A stretch of 19,898 nucleotides of DNA from an uncultured Alistipes sp. (GCA_900541585.1 UQKD01000035.1:1-19898); one strand, 5' to 3'. Shown: positions 7,479-16,017, counted from the stretch's first letter. A program made the numbers and translations. The notes: generated by a model not told the origin, from the letters alone.

Positions 7479-8648
7479 TTATTCCGTGACTTTCACTTTT
7501 GCAGCGGCGGCGCAAACCCGTTCGCGCAGGGCTTCGAGGCTGCTGCCGTGGGGTTCGTAGCCCACGACGACGCCCATGCGGCGGTTCACGCGCGCCGAGG
7601 GCTTGCCGAAGATGCGGATGTCGGTGCGGGGGTCTCCGGCGACGGCCTCCCCCACGCCCTCGTAACGCGGCGCGGAGGTCTCCACGCCCGAGAGGATCAC
7701 CGCGCTGGCGCCCATGCGCTCGAAGGTGACCGCCGGAATGGGAATCCCCAGCACGGCCCGCAGGTGCAGTTCGAACTCATTGAGGTTCTGCGTCCCGGCC
7801 AGCGTCACCATGCCCGTGTCGTGCGGACGGGGCGACAGTTCGGAGAAATAGACCCCGTTGTCGCGGCTCAAGAAGAACTCCACGCCCCACAGCCCGGCCC
7901 CGGTGAGTGCCCCGGTGACGGCGGCGGCCATGCGCTGCGCCTCGGCGAGGTGTTCGGGCGCGACCTCGGGCGACTGGAAACTCTCGCGGTAGTCGCCGCC
8001 CTTCTGCACGTGGCCTATCGGCGGGCAGAAAAGCGTCGGGCCGTCCTTCTGGGTGACGGTCAGCAGCGTGATCTCGCTGTCGAAGCGGATGAACTCCTCG
8101 ATGATCAGTTCGCGGATGTCGCCGCGCGACCCTTCGCAGCCGTAGTGCCAGGCGCGCTCCAGCTCGTCGGGACCCTTGACCAGCGACTGGCCCTTGCCCG
8201 AGGAAGACATCAGCGGCTTGACCACGCACGGGAAACCGATCTTCGCGGCGGCCTCGCGCAGTTCGCCGAGCGACGCGGCGTAGTAATACCGCGCCGTCTT
8301 CAGTCCCAGTTCCTTCGCCGCGAGGTCGCGGATGGCCTTGCGGTTCATCGTGAAGTTCACGGCCCGGGCGCTCGGGACGACCTGGACGCCCGCCCGCTCG
8401 AAATCGTAGAGCCGCTCGGTGCGGATGGCCTCGATCTCGGGAACGATGATGTCGGGACGGTGTTTTTCGACCGCCGCGGCCAGCGCGTCGCCGTCGAGCA
8501 TGTCGAAGACCTCCGCGGCGTCGGCCACCTGCATCGCGGGAGCGCCCGCATACTTGTCGCACGCCACGACGGTCTGTCCCAGCCGCTGCGCCGCAATCGT
8601 GAACTCCTTGCCCAGCTCGCCGGAGCCCAGAAGAAGAATGGTTTTCAT
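7479..8648 (-). CDS. purT: Formate-dependent GAR transformylase PurT
   Basis: A 389-aa ATP-grasp enzyme that formylates glycinamide ribonucleotide using formate and ATP, the third step of de novo purine synthesis. Length matches E. coli PurT (392 aa). Visible features are [15 protein letters not shown] (N-terminal nucleotide-binding fold), [41 protein letters not shown] (ATP-grasp glycine-rich loop), [10 protein letters not shown] and [13 protein letters not shown] (metal/ATP ligands). It is the first gene of the leftward operon. A long leader of about 180 bases separates it from the best promoter. Confidence 0.96.
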   Translation of the reverse strand: MKTILLLGSGELGKEFTIAAQRLGQTVVACDKYAGAPAMQVADAAEVFDMLDGDALAAAVEKHRPDIIVPEIEAIRTERLYDFERAGVQVVPSARAVNFTMNRKAIRDLAAKELGLKTARYYYAASLGELREAAAKIGFPCVVKPLMSSSGKGQSLVKGPDELERAWHYGCEGSRGDIRELIIEEFIRFDSEITLLTVTQKDGPTLFCPPIGHVQKGGDYRESFQSPEVAPEHLAEAQRMAAAVTGALTGAGLWGVEFFLSRDNGVYFSELSPRPHDTGMVTLAGTQNLNEFELHLRAVLGIPIPAVTFERMGASAVILSGVETSAPRYEGVGEAVAGDPRTDIRIFGKPSARVNRRMGVVVGYEPHGSSLEALRERVCAAAAKVKVTE

Positions 8649-8896
8649 ATCAGCATGTAGTTTAGTTACAGTATCGTTTAGTCCTCATGGTCAATCACCT
8701 GCGGCCTTTGGCCACATTTGCAAATCTGACCCTCCCCTAAATCCCCTCCTCGGAAGGGACTTATCGCATGCGACCGGATTGTCAACCAAAATGCGGGCAC
8801 CGCTTATCGGGAATAGTCCCCCTGTTTTTTTGCAACGCAAAGATAGCTTTTTCCGCCGAATTTCGTATCTTGTAACGACAAAACTACGCAAGCCCA
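8649..8896. other. Divergent intergenic region between purT and the phosphoesterase gene
   Basis: No gene is visible in these 248 bases. They hold the minus-strand -7 element at 8838-8845, a weaker plus-strand TATCTTGT at 8866-8873, a 10-bp palindrome TCGCATGCGA (8764-8773), and a purine/pyrimidine-biased stretch around 8729-8760. Confidence 0.5.
8838..8845 (-). promoter_or_regulatory. Candidate -7 element for purT
   Basis: On the minus strand 8845-8838 reads TATCTTTG, an exact TAnnTTTG. It would leave a leader of about 180 bases before the purT ATG. I see no clear TTG 19-21 bases upstream and no purine-type riboswitch motif in the leader. It lies back to back with the promoter region of the phosphoesterase gene. 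Confidence 0.5.
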
Positions 8897-10750
8897 ATGA
8901 AATACTCCAAAATCCTGCTGTGCTTCGGTGTGCTGTGGGCGTCATCGGCATTCCCGGCCCCGGCGCCCTGCGACACGCTCCGCGTCGCTTTCCTGACCGA
9001 CATCCACGTGACACCCGGCAATGCGCAGGACTCGCTGTTCCGCGTCGCGGTAGCCGAAGTCAACGCCTCGCCGTGCGACATCGTGATCTTCGGCGGCGAC
9101 CTCACCAACCTGGGCAGCGATGCCGAACTGGAACATGTCCACGGGCTGATCTCACGGCTCGAAAAACCGTGGCACGCCGTGCCGGGCAACCACGAAACCA
9201 CGTGGTCCGAGAGCGCCTGCACGACCTTCGCCCGGATCTTCGGTCACGACGGGCGCACCGCCTTCCGTGCCGGGGACTACCTCTTTCTGGGTTACGCCTC
9301 GGGACCTTTCATGAAGATGGCCATGGGCGCGGTGCGCACCGAAGACCTCGCGTGGCTGGCCGCGGAGGCCGCCAAGGCCCGGCCCGGCCAGCGCATCGTG
9401 AGTCTCTGCCACTACCCGCTGAACCGCGACCTCACGAACCGCGCGGAGGTGACGGCGACGCTCCGGCGGCTGGGGATCCCCCTCACGCTGTTCGGCCACT
9501 ACCACCACGCTCCCTCGCTGTTCAACTTCGACTCCATAGCGGGCATTCAGGGACGCGCCCTGCGCGGCAAGAGCGATTCCGACGCGGGCTACACGCTGCT
9601 CGACTTCTGGGGCGACTCGGTCCGCGTGCGCGAAAAGGTGCTGGGCGCGGCTCCGCGCACCCATTTCACGATCCGCATGCAGGACGATCCGCAGACGCTG
9701 GCCATCGCCTCCGACCCGATGCCCGCGGCGCCCGACTTCCATCCTCACGCGCAGTTTGTCCTCCAGGACAGCGCCACGGTCTACACCGGGGCGGCGTTCC
9801 ACGGAGACCTGCTCTACTACGGCACGACGCAGGGCGTGCTGCGTGCCTACGACACGCGCCGCAACCGCGAGGTGTGGCAGAAACGCTTCGGCGGGGCGCT
9901 CTACACCACGCCCCTCGTGGCCGAAGGGCTGGTCATCGCAGGTACGACGACCGACGGACTGCGCGCCTACGACGCCCGCACGGGCCGCGAGCGGTGGCAC
10001 ATCGACACCCCGACGCCGATCATCGGGCAGGGACTCGTCGACGGCCGCGGCCGCGACGCCGCGCTCTACATCGGGCTGGGCAACGGCACGATGGCCAAAA
10101 TCGCGGTGCGCGACGGGCGGATTCTGTGGCGTTACGACTACGGCCGCGGCCAGTCGCAGGGGCAGCCCGCGCTGGCGGACGGGAAGTTGGTTTTCGGAGC
10201 CTGGAACCGGCATCTCTACTGTCTCGACGCTGCGACGGGAAGCCTCCGCTGGAAGTGGACCAACGGCGCGAAAAGCCTCTTCCTGTCCCCGGGCAACATC
10301 GTTCCCCGGATCGCCGGAGGCCGTGTGTTCATCGACGCGCCCGACCGGGCCGTCACCTGCCTCGACCTCGCCTCGGGGAGCGTCGTATGGCGCTGCACCG
10401 ACTACAAGGCCCGCGAAGCATCGGGCATGAGCGCCGACGGCAAGCGCTTCTATGTCAAGACTATGGACGGCGAACTGCTGGCCGTCGACACGGCCCCGGA
10501 CGACTTCCGCCGGCTGTGGATCGCCCCCGCAGGCTTCGGCTACGACTACACGGCCTGTCCGGTGACCGTGAGCGGCGGCATCGCCTACCTCGCCGACCGC
10601 TCGGGCAATGTCGCCGCCGTGCGTGAAGACGGCACGCCGCTGTGGTGCGTCAAGTGCTGCAATTCGGCGGCGAACTTCATCGTCCCGGCCCCCGACGGCT
10701 CGCTGTGGGTGACTTTCGCCGAAGGGAAACTCTTCCGTATACCTAAATAA
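8897..10750 (+). CDS. Exported calcineurin-like phosphoesterase with PQQ-type propeller
   Basis: A 617-aa protein with an N-terminal signal peptide (hydrophobic residues 5-22, cleavage likely near APA at 21-24). Residues about 28-210 form a metallophosphatase domain with all the metal-ligand motifs: DIH at 35-37, GGD at 66-68, GNHE at 97-100, His172 and GHYH at 200-203. From about residue 285 to the end come tandem PQQ/Trp-docking beta-propeller blades, each with a pattern like GxLYAYDxxTGxxxW (for example LRAYDARTGRERWHI and LYCLDAATGSLRWKW). The propeller probably binds a ligand or partner rather than PQQ itself. The product should be periplasmic or outer-surface; the substrate is unknown. 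It is a single-gene unit ending at a strong terminator. Confidence 0.9.
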   Translation: MKYSKILLCFGVLWASSAFPAPAPCDTLRVAFLTDIHVTPGNAQDSLFRVAVAEVNASPCDIVIFGGDLTNLGSDAELEHVHGLISRLEKPWHAVPGNHETTWSESACTTFARIFGHDGRTAFRAGDYLFLGYASGPFMKMAMGAVRTEDLAWLAAEAAKARPGQRIVSLCHYPLNRDLTNRAEVTATLRRLGIPLTLFGHYHHAPSLFNFDSIAGIQGRALRGKSDSDAGYTLLDFWGDSVRVREKVLGAAPRTHFTIRMQDDPQTLAIASDPMPAAPDFHPHAQFVLQDSATVYTGAAFHGDLLYYGTTQGVLRAYDTRRNREVWQKRFGGALYTTPLVAEGLVIAGTTTDGLRAYDARTGRERWHIDTPTPIIGQGLVDGRGRDAALYIGLGNGTMAKIAVRDGRILWRYDYGRGQSQGQPALADGKLVFGAWNRHLYCLDAATGSLRWKWTNGAKSLFLSPGNIVPRIAGGRVFIDAPDRAVTCLDLASGSVVWRCTDYKAREASGMSADGKRFYVKTMDGELLAVDTAPDDFRRLWIAPAGFGYDYTACPVTVSGGIAYLADRSGNVAAVREDGTPLWCVKCCNSAANFIVPAPDGSLWVTFAEGKLFRIPK

Positions 10751-10772
10751 CTGACTTTGAAGCCGAATTTGT

Positions 10773-10811
10773 AAAAAACGGACCGGAAAATTTGCTTCGG
10801 TCCGTTTTTTT
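10773..10811 (+). terminator. Terminator of the phosphoesterase gene
   Basis: AAAAAACGGACCG (10773-10785) pairs perfectly with CGGTCCGTTTTTT (10798-10810), ending in a run of seven T. Its 12-base loop contains the TTTG that serves as the -33 element of the next gene. Confidence 0.92.
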
Positions 10812-10821
10812 CGTACCTTTG
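10791..10821 (+). promoter_or_regulatory. Promoter of the LruC lipoprotein gene, inside the preceding terminator
   Basis: TTTG (10791-10794) and TACCTTTG (10814-10821) are separated by 19 bases, a near-ideal Bacteroidetes promoter. The -33 sits in the loop of the upstream terminator hairpin and the spacer includes its 3' arm and T-run. The predicted leader is about 80 bases. Confidence 0.8.
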
Positions 10822-10908
10822 TCGCATGATATAACACTTCCGCCCAAAAGCCAAACAATAAGGCCCGAAAGCGGACGCAGACAGAAAACACCTTACATGC
10901 AAACAAAT

Positions 10909-12903
10909 ATGAAAAGAGCAGTCTATGCACTTTCAGCCTTGACGCTGCTGGGCAGCTGCGTCAAGAGCGTTTCGGACGACGGTCCGAAAACGACCGGGGC
11001 GGAGTTCAACGAATTCGACTTTACGACCGTGACGCCGACCACCCTTTCGGTGGATTACGGCTCGCAGGCCGAAGTCTATTTCGAAGTGTACGACGCCGAA
11101 CCCGTCAAACCGAACGCCGAGGGTATGGCGTATGTGAAAGTCGAGGACATCGAGCCGTTGTACGCCGGCTACACCGATGCTCAGGGCCGTTTCTCGGCGA
11201 AAGTGGACCTTCCGGCCTACCTCGGGAAAGCCTATATCTACACACCCAACGTCCATGCGCGGACGCTGCTGACCGCCGAAAAGGACGGCACGGCCCTGAC
11301 CGCTTCGGCCGTCATGCCCGAAACCGCCGCAGCCGCAGCGGTGACCCGCGCCGGCTACGAGTCGGCCGCCGTGACCGGCGACGGCTGGAAGACGTGGCTC
11401 GGAAGCTACGACAAGACCTACGGCCGGATCAACTACGAATACAAGTATTCGGGCAAGGGAATGAACCTCAAGGAGGAGAACTGGCAACGGCTCTACACTG
11501 CGGCCAACAAGGTTTTCGATACCAACAAGGCCTGCCCCGAGGAATACCGTTCGTCGAGCGATCTCTATCTGGAGGAGCCGGCCGAGGTGGCCATCACGTT
11601 CCTGATGAGCAACACCTGCTGGAACTGCTCGATGGGTTACTACTATTACGACGCTTCGGAGCACCCCGCGTCGCTCGAAGACATACACCCCGTGATGATC
11701 TTCCCCAACACGCAGGACGGATACTGGAGCAACGACCCCAACAAAGCCCGGAAATACAGGGGCGTGGAGCGCGGAACCGCCGTGCAGCTGATGTTCTACC
11801 CGAAAATCGCCGAGAACAGCATGGAAGGCGCCACCACCACCTTCCCGAAGGGCTACCGCATCGGATTCGTCCTCGCCACCAACGCCTGGGGCAACCGGCT
11901 GCCGGGATTCACGGGTGCCAAGATGTACCGCGCCGCGACGTCCAGCGGTTTGAGCGTCAATGACAGGGGCGTCGCCTACAAGCAGCCCCGCACGGCCGTC
12001 TACCGTTACACCAACTCGTCGCTCGGCCTCAATTCGGTGATCTGCTCGTTCGAGGACTACACCACCGACGAGAATTTCAGCGACGTGATCTTCACGATGA
12101 AGTCGAACCCGGTGGATGCTGTGGTCGACATCCCGTCGGTCGACGAAAAACCCGGCGCCGACGACACCAAGCGCGAGGTGCGCCTGCTCAAGGGTATCTA
12201 CGCCTTCGAGGACCTGTGGCCCAGCCGCGGCGATTACGACATGAACGACGTGATGGTGAAACTCGACTATGTGAAGACGCTCGGCAACAAGGGCATCTAC
12301 GAGGAGTCGTATCTCTTCAAGACCTTCAACAACCTCGCCGGACTTGAGAACGGACTGGCCTTCACCCTCGGCGGAGCCGCCGCGTCGGCCGACCTGGAAT
12401 TCTCGATCCTCCGTCCCGCCACCCAGGACGAACCGTCGCCGGAATACGAGCCGTACGCCGTCGGGCGCGATGGCAGCGTGATCCTGCTGACCCCCAACGT
12501 GAAGCAGGACATGGGCGCCACCTATAAGGTGACGGCGAAGTACGCATCGCCGATCGCCGAGGAGAAAGCCGCCGTCGTCAAGCCCTTCATCTACCGCACG
12601 GACGACGAGGACCTCACGCCGGGCCTGCGCAAGGAGGTGCACCTCCCCTTCGAAGCCCCGACCGCCAAAGCGGACCCGAAATTCTTCGGCACGAGCGACG
12701 ACAAGTCCGACCCGGCTTCGGGGCGCTACTACGTGCGCGCCGAGAGCTATCCGTTCGCCTTCTTCCTTTCGGGAGCGACGGAGGTGAACCTCGCCAAACT
12801 GCTCGACCCCACGAACGAGAAGACGCCCATCGACCGGCTCTACCCCGCCTATTCGGGCTGGGCGGCATCGAACGGTGCCGACAACGCCGACTGGTACAAA
12901 TAG
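10909..12903 (+). CDS. LruC domain-containing surface lipoprotein
   Basis: A 664-aa predicted lipoprotein. Residues 1-17 (MKRAVYALSALTLLGSC) form a lipoprotein signal peptide with lipobox LGSC and lipidation at Cys17. An early Ig/carboxypeptidase-like segment (about 40-110) is followed by a region resembling DUF4114 (about 200-330: FLMSNTCWNCSMGYYYYD, PKGYRIGFVLATN). The C-terminal LruC domain (DUF4842) is marked near 431-450 by YAFEDLWPSRGDYDMNDVMV, whose acidic residues suggest Ca2+ binding. LruC proteins are common in gut Bacteroidetes and are often surface or adhesion-like; the function here is unknown. An in-frame ATG at 10897 would add four residues. The gene is monocistronic, between its own promoter and a bidirectional terminator. 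Confidence 0.88.
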   Translation: MKRAVYALSALTLLGSCVKSVSDDGPKTTGAEFNEFDFTTVTPTTLSVDYGSQAEVYFEVYDAEPVKPNAEGMAYVKVEDIEPLYAGYTDAQGRFSAKVDLPAYLGKAYIYTPNVHARTLLTAEKDGTALTASAVMPETAAAAAVTRAGYESAAVTGDGWKTWLGSYDKTYGRINYEYKYSGKGMNLKEENWQRLYTAANKVFDTNKACPEEYRSSSDLYLEEPAEVAITFLMSNTCWNCSMGYYYYDASEHPASLEDIHPVMIFPNTQDGYWSNDPNKARKYRGVERGTAVQLMFYPKIAENSMEGATTTFPKGYRIGFVLATNAWGNRLPGFTGAKMYRAATSSGLSVNDRGVAYKQPRTAVYRYTNSSLGLNSVICSFEDYTTDENFSDVIFTMKSNPVDAVVDIPSVDEKPGADDTKREVRLLKGIYAFEDLWPSRGDYDMNDVMVKLDYVKTLGNKGIYEESYLFKTFNNLAGLENGLAFTLGGAAASADLEFSILRPATQDEPSPEYEPYAVGRDGSVILLTPNVKQDMGATYKVTAKYASPIAEEKAAVVKPFIYRTDDEDLTPGLRKEVHLPFEAPTAKADPKFFGTSDDKSDPASGRYYVRAESYPFAFFLSGATEVNLAKLLDPTNEKTPIDRLYPAYSGWAASNGADNADWYK

Positions 12904-12921
12904 CCGCGGCGGAGATAACAG

Positions 12922-12954
12922 AAAAGGCTTCCCTTTGAAGGGAAGCCTTTTTCA
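12922..12954. terminator. Bidirectional terminator between convergent genes
   Basis: AAAAGGCTTCCC (12922-12933) pairs perfectly with GGGAAGCCTTTT (12940-12951) around TTTGAA, with A/T runs on both sides. It ends the lipoprotein gene on the plus strand and the acyltransferase gene on the minus strand, whose TGA (12952-12954) directly abuts it. Confidence 0.93.
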
Positions 12955-13968
12955 TTGGTTACGGTTGAGCAGGTCCTTCTGGGCGACGAACTGCGGCATC
13001 AGGCGGACGATGACGGGTGTCAGCAGCAGACAGACGGCGAGCGTCAGCGCCAGCAGGGCGACCGACTGCACCCAGCCGCCGGCGAGGAACCGCGAAACGA
13101 CGGGACGCAGGAAAAAGAGCAGCGGGCCGTGGACACCCAGCGTGATGATCGAATAGCGACCCAGATAGGTGACGACCGGCACGCGCTTCACCTCCTTGCA
13201 GAGGAGCATGACGGCGAAAATCCCGGCGAAAGCCGCAAGATACACCTGAAAGAGGTTTCCCGGGTAGTCATTCGTCCGCATCCCCAGGGGCGTGGCGGTG
13301 AAATACATCGTCACGACGGCCAGCAGGATGAACAGCGGAATGAGTTTGTCGAAGCGGTGGTGCGGAAAGAGGAAAAAGTTATAGCGGCGAATCCAGAACC
13401 CCGCGAAATAGAAAGGCAGGGCCGTCATGGCGACGTCGATGTAGAACGGCAATTCGATCCGCTCCCTGCCCAGCCAGAATCCGGCGCCGCCGATCAGCAG
13501 CGTCGCGGCGAACATGGCCGGGAGATGCTTCTTGCGCAGGTAGTGGACGATGTAGAACAGCATGTTGCAGTTGAACAGCGCGACGAGGAACCAGATCGGG
13601 GGATTGAACCGGATCAGTTCGTGCCCCCGGAATACCAGCAGCAATTCGCTCCAGCGCACCGGAAGGCGGAACGTTCCGGGCAGAAGCTTCGAAATGCCGT
13701 ACATCAGCAGGAACGAGCCGAGGTAGAAGACCAGGAAGGGGACGAGCAGTTTGTCGACCTTGCGGAGCAGGAAGCCTGCGAATCCCTCGTAGGACTTGAA
13801 GAAAAGCCCCGAAACGAAGAAATAGAGCGGCATGGTGAAACTCGACAGGACAGGTCCGTCTGCGAGGCCGTCGAAGGCTCCCCCGACGTGCATCATCACT
13901 ACCAGCATGATACAAAGGCCTTTGGTGAGGTCTATGAAATCGATCCGCCGACCGAGCTGCTCTTCCAT
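12952..13968 (-). CDS. Acyltransferase 3 family membrane protein (fucose 4-O-acetylase-like)
   Basis: A 338-aa membrane acyltransferase with about ten helices. The N-terminus carries the family signature IDFIDLTKGLCIMLVVMMHVGG with the conserved His, then MPLYFFVSGLFFKS and a basic LRKVDKLLVPFLVFY loop. It resembles the COG3594-type group of glycan O-acetylases more than the OafA-like protein at 5780-6937; the two are clearly different paralogues. I start at 13968 because homology begins there and a -7 element sits only 5 bases upstream. The reading frame remains open further upstream to 14121, but that extension would cross the promoter. Confidence 0.88.
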   Translation of the reverse strand: MEEQLGRRIDFIDLTKGLCIMLVVMMHVGGAFDGLADGPVLSSFTMPLYFFVSGLFFKSYEGFAGFLLRKVDKLLVPFLVFYLGSFLLMYGISKLLPGTFRLPVRWSELLLVFRGHELIRFNPPIWFLVALFNCNMLFYIVHYLRKKHLPAMFAATLLIGGAGFWLGRERIELPFYIDVAMTALPFYFAGFWIRRYNFFLFPHHRFDKLIPLFILLAVVTMYFTATPLGMRTNDYPGNLFQVYLAAFAGIFAVMLLCKEVKRVPVVTYLGRYSIITLGVHGPLLFFLRPVVSRFLAGGWVQSVALLALTLAVCLLLTPVIVRLMPQFVAQKDLLNRNQ

Positions 13969-13973
13969 CGCGG

Positions 13974-13999
13974 CAAAGATAATGATTTCGGACCGAAAT
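13974..13999 (-). promoter_or_regulatory. -7 element and palindrome directly before the acyltransferase start
   Basis: On the minus strand 13981-13974 reads TATCTTTG, with only CCGCG between it and the ATG at 13968. The transcript should therefore be leaderless or nearly so. A 15-base palindrome ATTTCGG-A-CCGAAAT (13985-13999) lies where a repressor would block the promoter spacer. No clear -33 TTG is seen. Confidence 0.55.
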
Positions 14000-14093
14000 G
14001 GATTCTTCCGGCGGAAAAAATCATCGCAATAGAAAACGTTTCCGCCAATGCGAAACAAAAGCCAAGTGCCCGAAAGAGGCCGGTACTTCGGGG

Positions 14094-14125
14094 AATAAAG
14101 AGGGATGCGCCGAAAGCGCATCCCT
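14094..14125 (-). terminator. Terminator of the RiPP-like cluster
   Basis: GGGATGCGC (14102-14110) pairs perfectly with GCGCATCCC (14116-14124) around a 5-base loop, with one more A-T pair outside. On the minus strand it is followed by TCTTTATT. It sits 25 bases after the stop of the 46-residue peptide gene, so the cluster ends there. Confidence 0.88.
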
Positions 14126-14149
14126 TACTGTTTCTTGGCAACCGGGGAT

Positions 14150-14290
14150 TTAGTCTCCGACGATACCCGAACAGTTTGCGCACATGCTGCAACCGAGGTT
14201 CAGTACATCCGCCTGCTTGCGAGCGATCGCATCGCAATTCTCATTGAGCAGGTTCTCCGCTTCCATAAGCATTTTAGCGTCTACGTTCAT
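14150..14290 (-). CDS. Candidate Cys-rich RiPP precursor peptide
   Basis: A 46-aa peptide. The N-terminal part (MNVDAKMLMEAENLLNEN, then CDAIARKQADVLNL) looks helical and charged, as leader peptides often do. The C-terminal part is GCSMCANCSGIVGD, small-residue-rich, with cysteines at 34, 37 and 40 in a CxxCxxC pattern; a fourth Cys is at 19. The ATG is 10 bases after the stop of the radical SAM/SPASM gene and a strong terminator follows the stop. Size, position and tail fit the substrate of the adjacent maturase, probably for Cys-to-alpha-carbon or Cys-to-side-chain thioether bonds. I do not recognise the exact family. A small metal-binding protein is the main alternative. Confidence 0.75.
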   Translation of the reverse strand: MNVDAKMLMEAENLLNENCDAIARKQADVLNLGCSMCANCSGIVGD

Positions 14291-14300
14291 ACAGCTAAAT

Positions 14301-15470
14301 TTAAGAGTTAAACAATTGGGAAATAGGACTCAAATCTTCGGATTTGAGTTTTTCGACGGTCCGATAGCAACGCACGGCCGCTTTCAGCATCAACAATTCA
14401 TCGTCGGTCAATTGCCGGCGTTTGGAACGCTGCATCAGATAATTTATTTCAAATGCACTCACGACCCGGGCTTCGGCCAACTGCATTCTGCAATTATTCG
14501 GATTGCGCCGGGCTATATCTCCTCTATCGAGATAGTTATAGCCGTAGCAAGTCCGGCAGGCATGGCGCAAAGGGCAACGGGCGCATTGTTCCGATACCAG
14601 TTTCGCGGGATCGGAGAAATCCAATGCAGCGATTTTGCGATGTTCTTCGCGCCCGTGAACGACCGGCAGAAACAAGTGGCAGGGATAACTGCGCCCGTCG
14701 ATGTCATAGGTAACTATCGAAGTTCCCACACCGCAGCTTTTCACAGGCGTTTTTTCCGGATCGAGCATCTCCTTGTAAAGAAAATTGAACGGGTGTTCCG
14801 GGACGATTTCAGGATGTTCGAGATAATAACGTCCGATCTGCTCCAGTTGCTCCTTATAAATCAGGTCATCTCCGGGTTGCCATGCGATGCCTTCGGCCGG
14901 GGAACTGGCTATTCGGTAGCCGTGTTCCGTCAGAGAAATGACTCCGGCCGCAAAGTCCGGCAGCGTTTCACGGGAAAGTGTCATTTTGAAATAGGATTTT
15001 TCCCATGTATCGCGCACAAAGGCAATCGGAATGGCATCGATGTCGCATCCTCTGTTCCGGGCCTGCATCACCTCTGTACCGTCGACCGAAAGAATCACCC
15101 GGAAATCGTTTTTGCGCTCGGTGAGCCACGTTCGGATGTGCGGCGTGAGCAATGTTCCGTTGGTGGTGATCTGGAAAACGACCGGAAAATCCAATACCTG
15201 TCGTTTGACCCAGTCATAAACCGATTCTATCAACGTGAAATTAAGTAACGGTTCCCCTCCGAAAAATTCCACGGCGAAACGTTCTCCCTTGCGATAGAAT
15301 GAGGCAAATCGGTTAAACTCTTTTGACAAAATAGCTGTTGCCGTACCGAGGTCCATCCGGCGGGACGGATCGTTCGATTTATGCTTTTCAAAACAGTAGG
15401 TGCATCGGAGATTGCACGCATGGGTTACCATCAGCGTACAGATTCGGGTCGTGTGTATACCATCCATCAT
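14301..15470 (-). CDS. Radical SAM/SPASM peptide maturase
   Basis: A 389-aa radical SAM enzyme. The [4Fe-4S]-SAM site is CNLRCTYC's CxxxCxxC set (ACNLRCTYCF; C19, C23, C26), followed by GGEP (71-74) and TTNGT (about 102-106). The C-terminal SPASM region has Cys246, GxxxxC ending at Cys264, then Cys296, 299, 305, 308 and 327, enough to hold two auxiliary [4Fe-4S] clusters. SPASM enzymes of this size typically modify ribosomal peptides, including thioether formation. The start is uncertain: the frame is open from 15578, but that would overlap the upstream gene by 89 bases. The ATG at 15470, 19 bases after the upstream stop and just before homology begins, is preferred. No ABC exporter or protease is adjacent. 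Confidence 0.9.
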   Translation of the reverse strand: MMDGIHTTRICTLMVTHACNLRCTYCFEKHKSNDPSRRMDLGTATAILSKEFNRFASFYRKGERFAVEFFGGEPLLNFTLIESVYDWVKRQVLDFPVVFQITTNGTLLTPHIRTWLTERKNDFRVILSVDGTEVMQARNRGCDIDAIPIAFVRDTWEKSYFKMTLSRETLPDFAAGVISLTEHGYRIASSPAEGIAWQPGDDLIYKEQLEQIGRYYLEHPEIVPEHPFNFLYKEMLDPEKTPVKSCGVGTSIVTYDIDGRSYPCHLFLPVVHGREEHRKIAALDFSDPAKLVSEQCARCPLRHACRTCYGYNYLDRGDIARRNPNNCRMQLAEARVVSAFEINYLMQRSKRRQLTDDELLMLKAAVRCYRTVEKLKSEDLSPISQLFNS

Positions 15471-15489
15471 ATTAAAATTGGGATTGCGA

Positions 15490-16017
15490 TTAACGGTATG
15501 TTCGTTTGTTTGCGAAAATGGTGTAGCGACTCCCCGAATTATATTCATCCCCCTGGCTTTTGAACCAGTCATTGGCATCGTTGCTGCTCATCGACAGAAT
15601 ATAGCCGTTTTCGTCGCATTGGCCATGCGACCAGTCGCAGAGTTGGTATTTGTAATATTTCTCGCATGCCAGTTCTTTCCAGGCATAGGCATAAACGCCA
15701 TATCCATTCGGCCGGCCCGAAGAATCTGTTTCCCCCAAGTAATAGTCCGAGCCATAAACAATACAGGAGAGTCGGCTTCGTCTATTCAGCAAAGTGTCGA
15801 TTGCATTTATGAACACCCGTTTATAGGCATCGGGCCATTCGTCGATGGCCCACGATGATCCGTTGAACAGCCGGTATTCGGCCATTTTCCGAACCCATCG
15901 TAACTCCTGAATACAACTGTCGATGTTGTTTGGATCGTAATCGCGACGGATAACGGTTCCTTGCGAGGTGCTGGAATCACGACTCCCTCCTCCGAATAAT
16001 GCTTTGAACAGTCCCAT
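15490..16017 (-). CDS. Hypothetical protein with one MORN-like motif
   Basis: A 175-aa soluble protein that I cannot assign. The N-terminus (MGLFKALFGGGSRDSSTSQG) is short and glycine/serine-rich and is followed by a helical region (about 28-75). Residues about 88-105 contain YYLGETDSSGRPNGYGVYAY, close to a single MORN motif (YxGxxxxGxxxGxGxx). The tail is rich in Asn, Tyr and Ser. There is no signal peptide or obvious catalytic motif. It ends 19 bases before the preferred maturase start and follows the 91-aa membrane protein by 57 bases, so it is probably co-transcribed. A partner or substrate of the maturase is possible. Confidence 0.72.
   Translation of the reverse strand: MGLFKALFGGGSRDSSTSQGTVIRRDYDPNNIDSCIQELRWVRKMAEYRLFNGSSWAIDEWPDAYKRVFINAIDTLLNRRSRLSCIVYGSDYYLGETDSSGRPNGYGVYAYAWKELACEKYYKYQLCDWSHGQCDENGYILSMSSNDANDWFKSQGDEYNSGSRYTIFANKRTYR

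Noticed and set aside
8649..8831. Purine-type riboswitch in the long purT leader
   Set aside because: None of the conserved loop motifs of guanine/adenine, PRPP or ZTP riboswitches is visible.
9152..10930. A 592-codon open frame antisense to the phosphoesterase gene, and a 735-codon plus-strand frame at 8419-10626
   Set aside because: Both are shadows of the phosphoesterase gene, whose catalytic motifs and propeller repeats are all in one other frame. Their translations are Arg/Ala/Pro-rich.
10933..12642. A 569-codon open frame antisense to the lipoprotein gene
   Set aside because: GC-rich genes here leave long antisense frames. The plus strand has a lipoprotein signal, LruC domain, promoter and terminator, while the antisense translation is low-complexity His/Val/Arg-rich with no domain.
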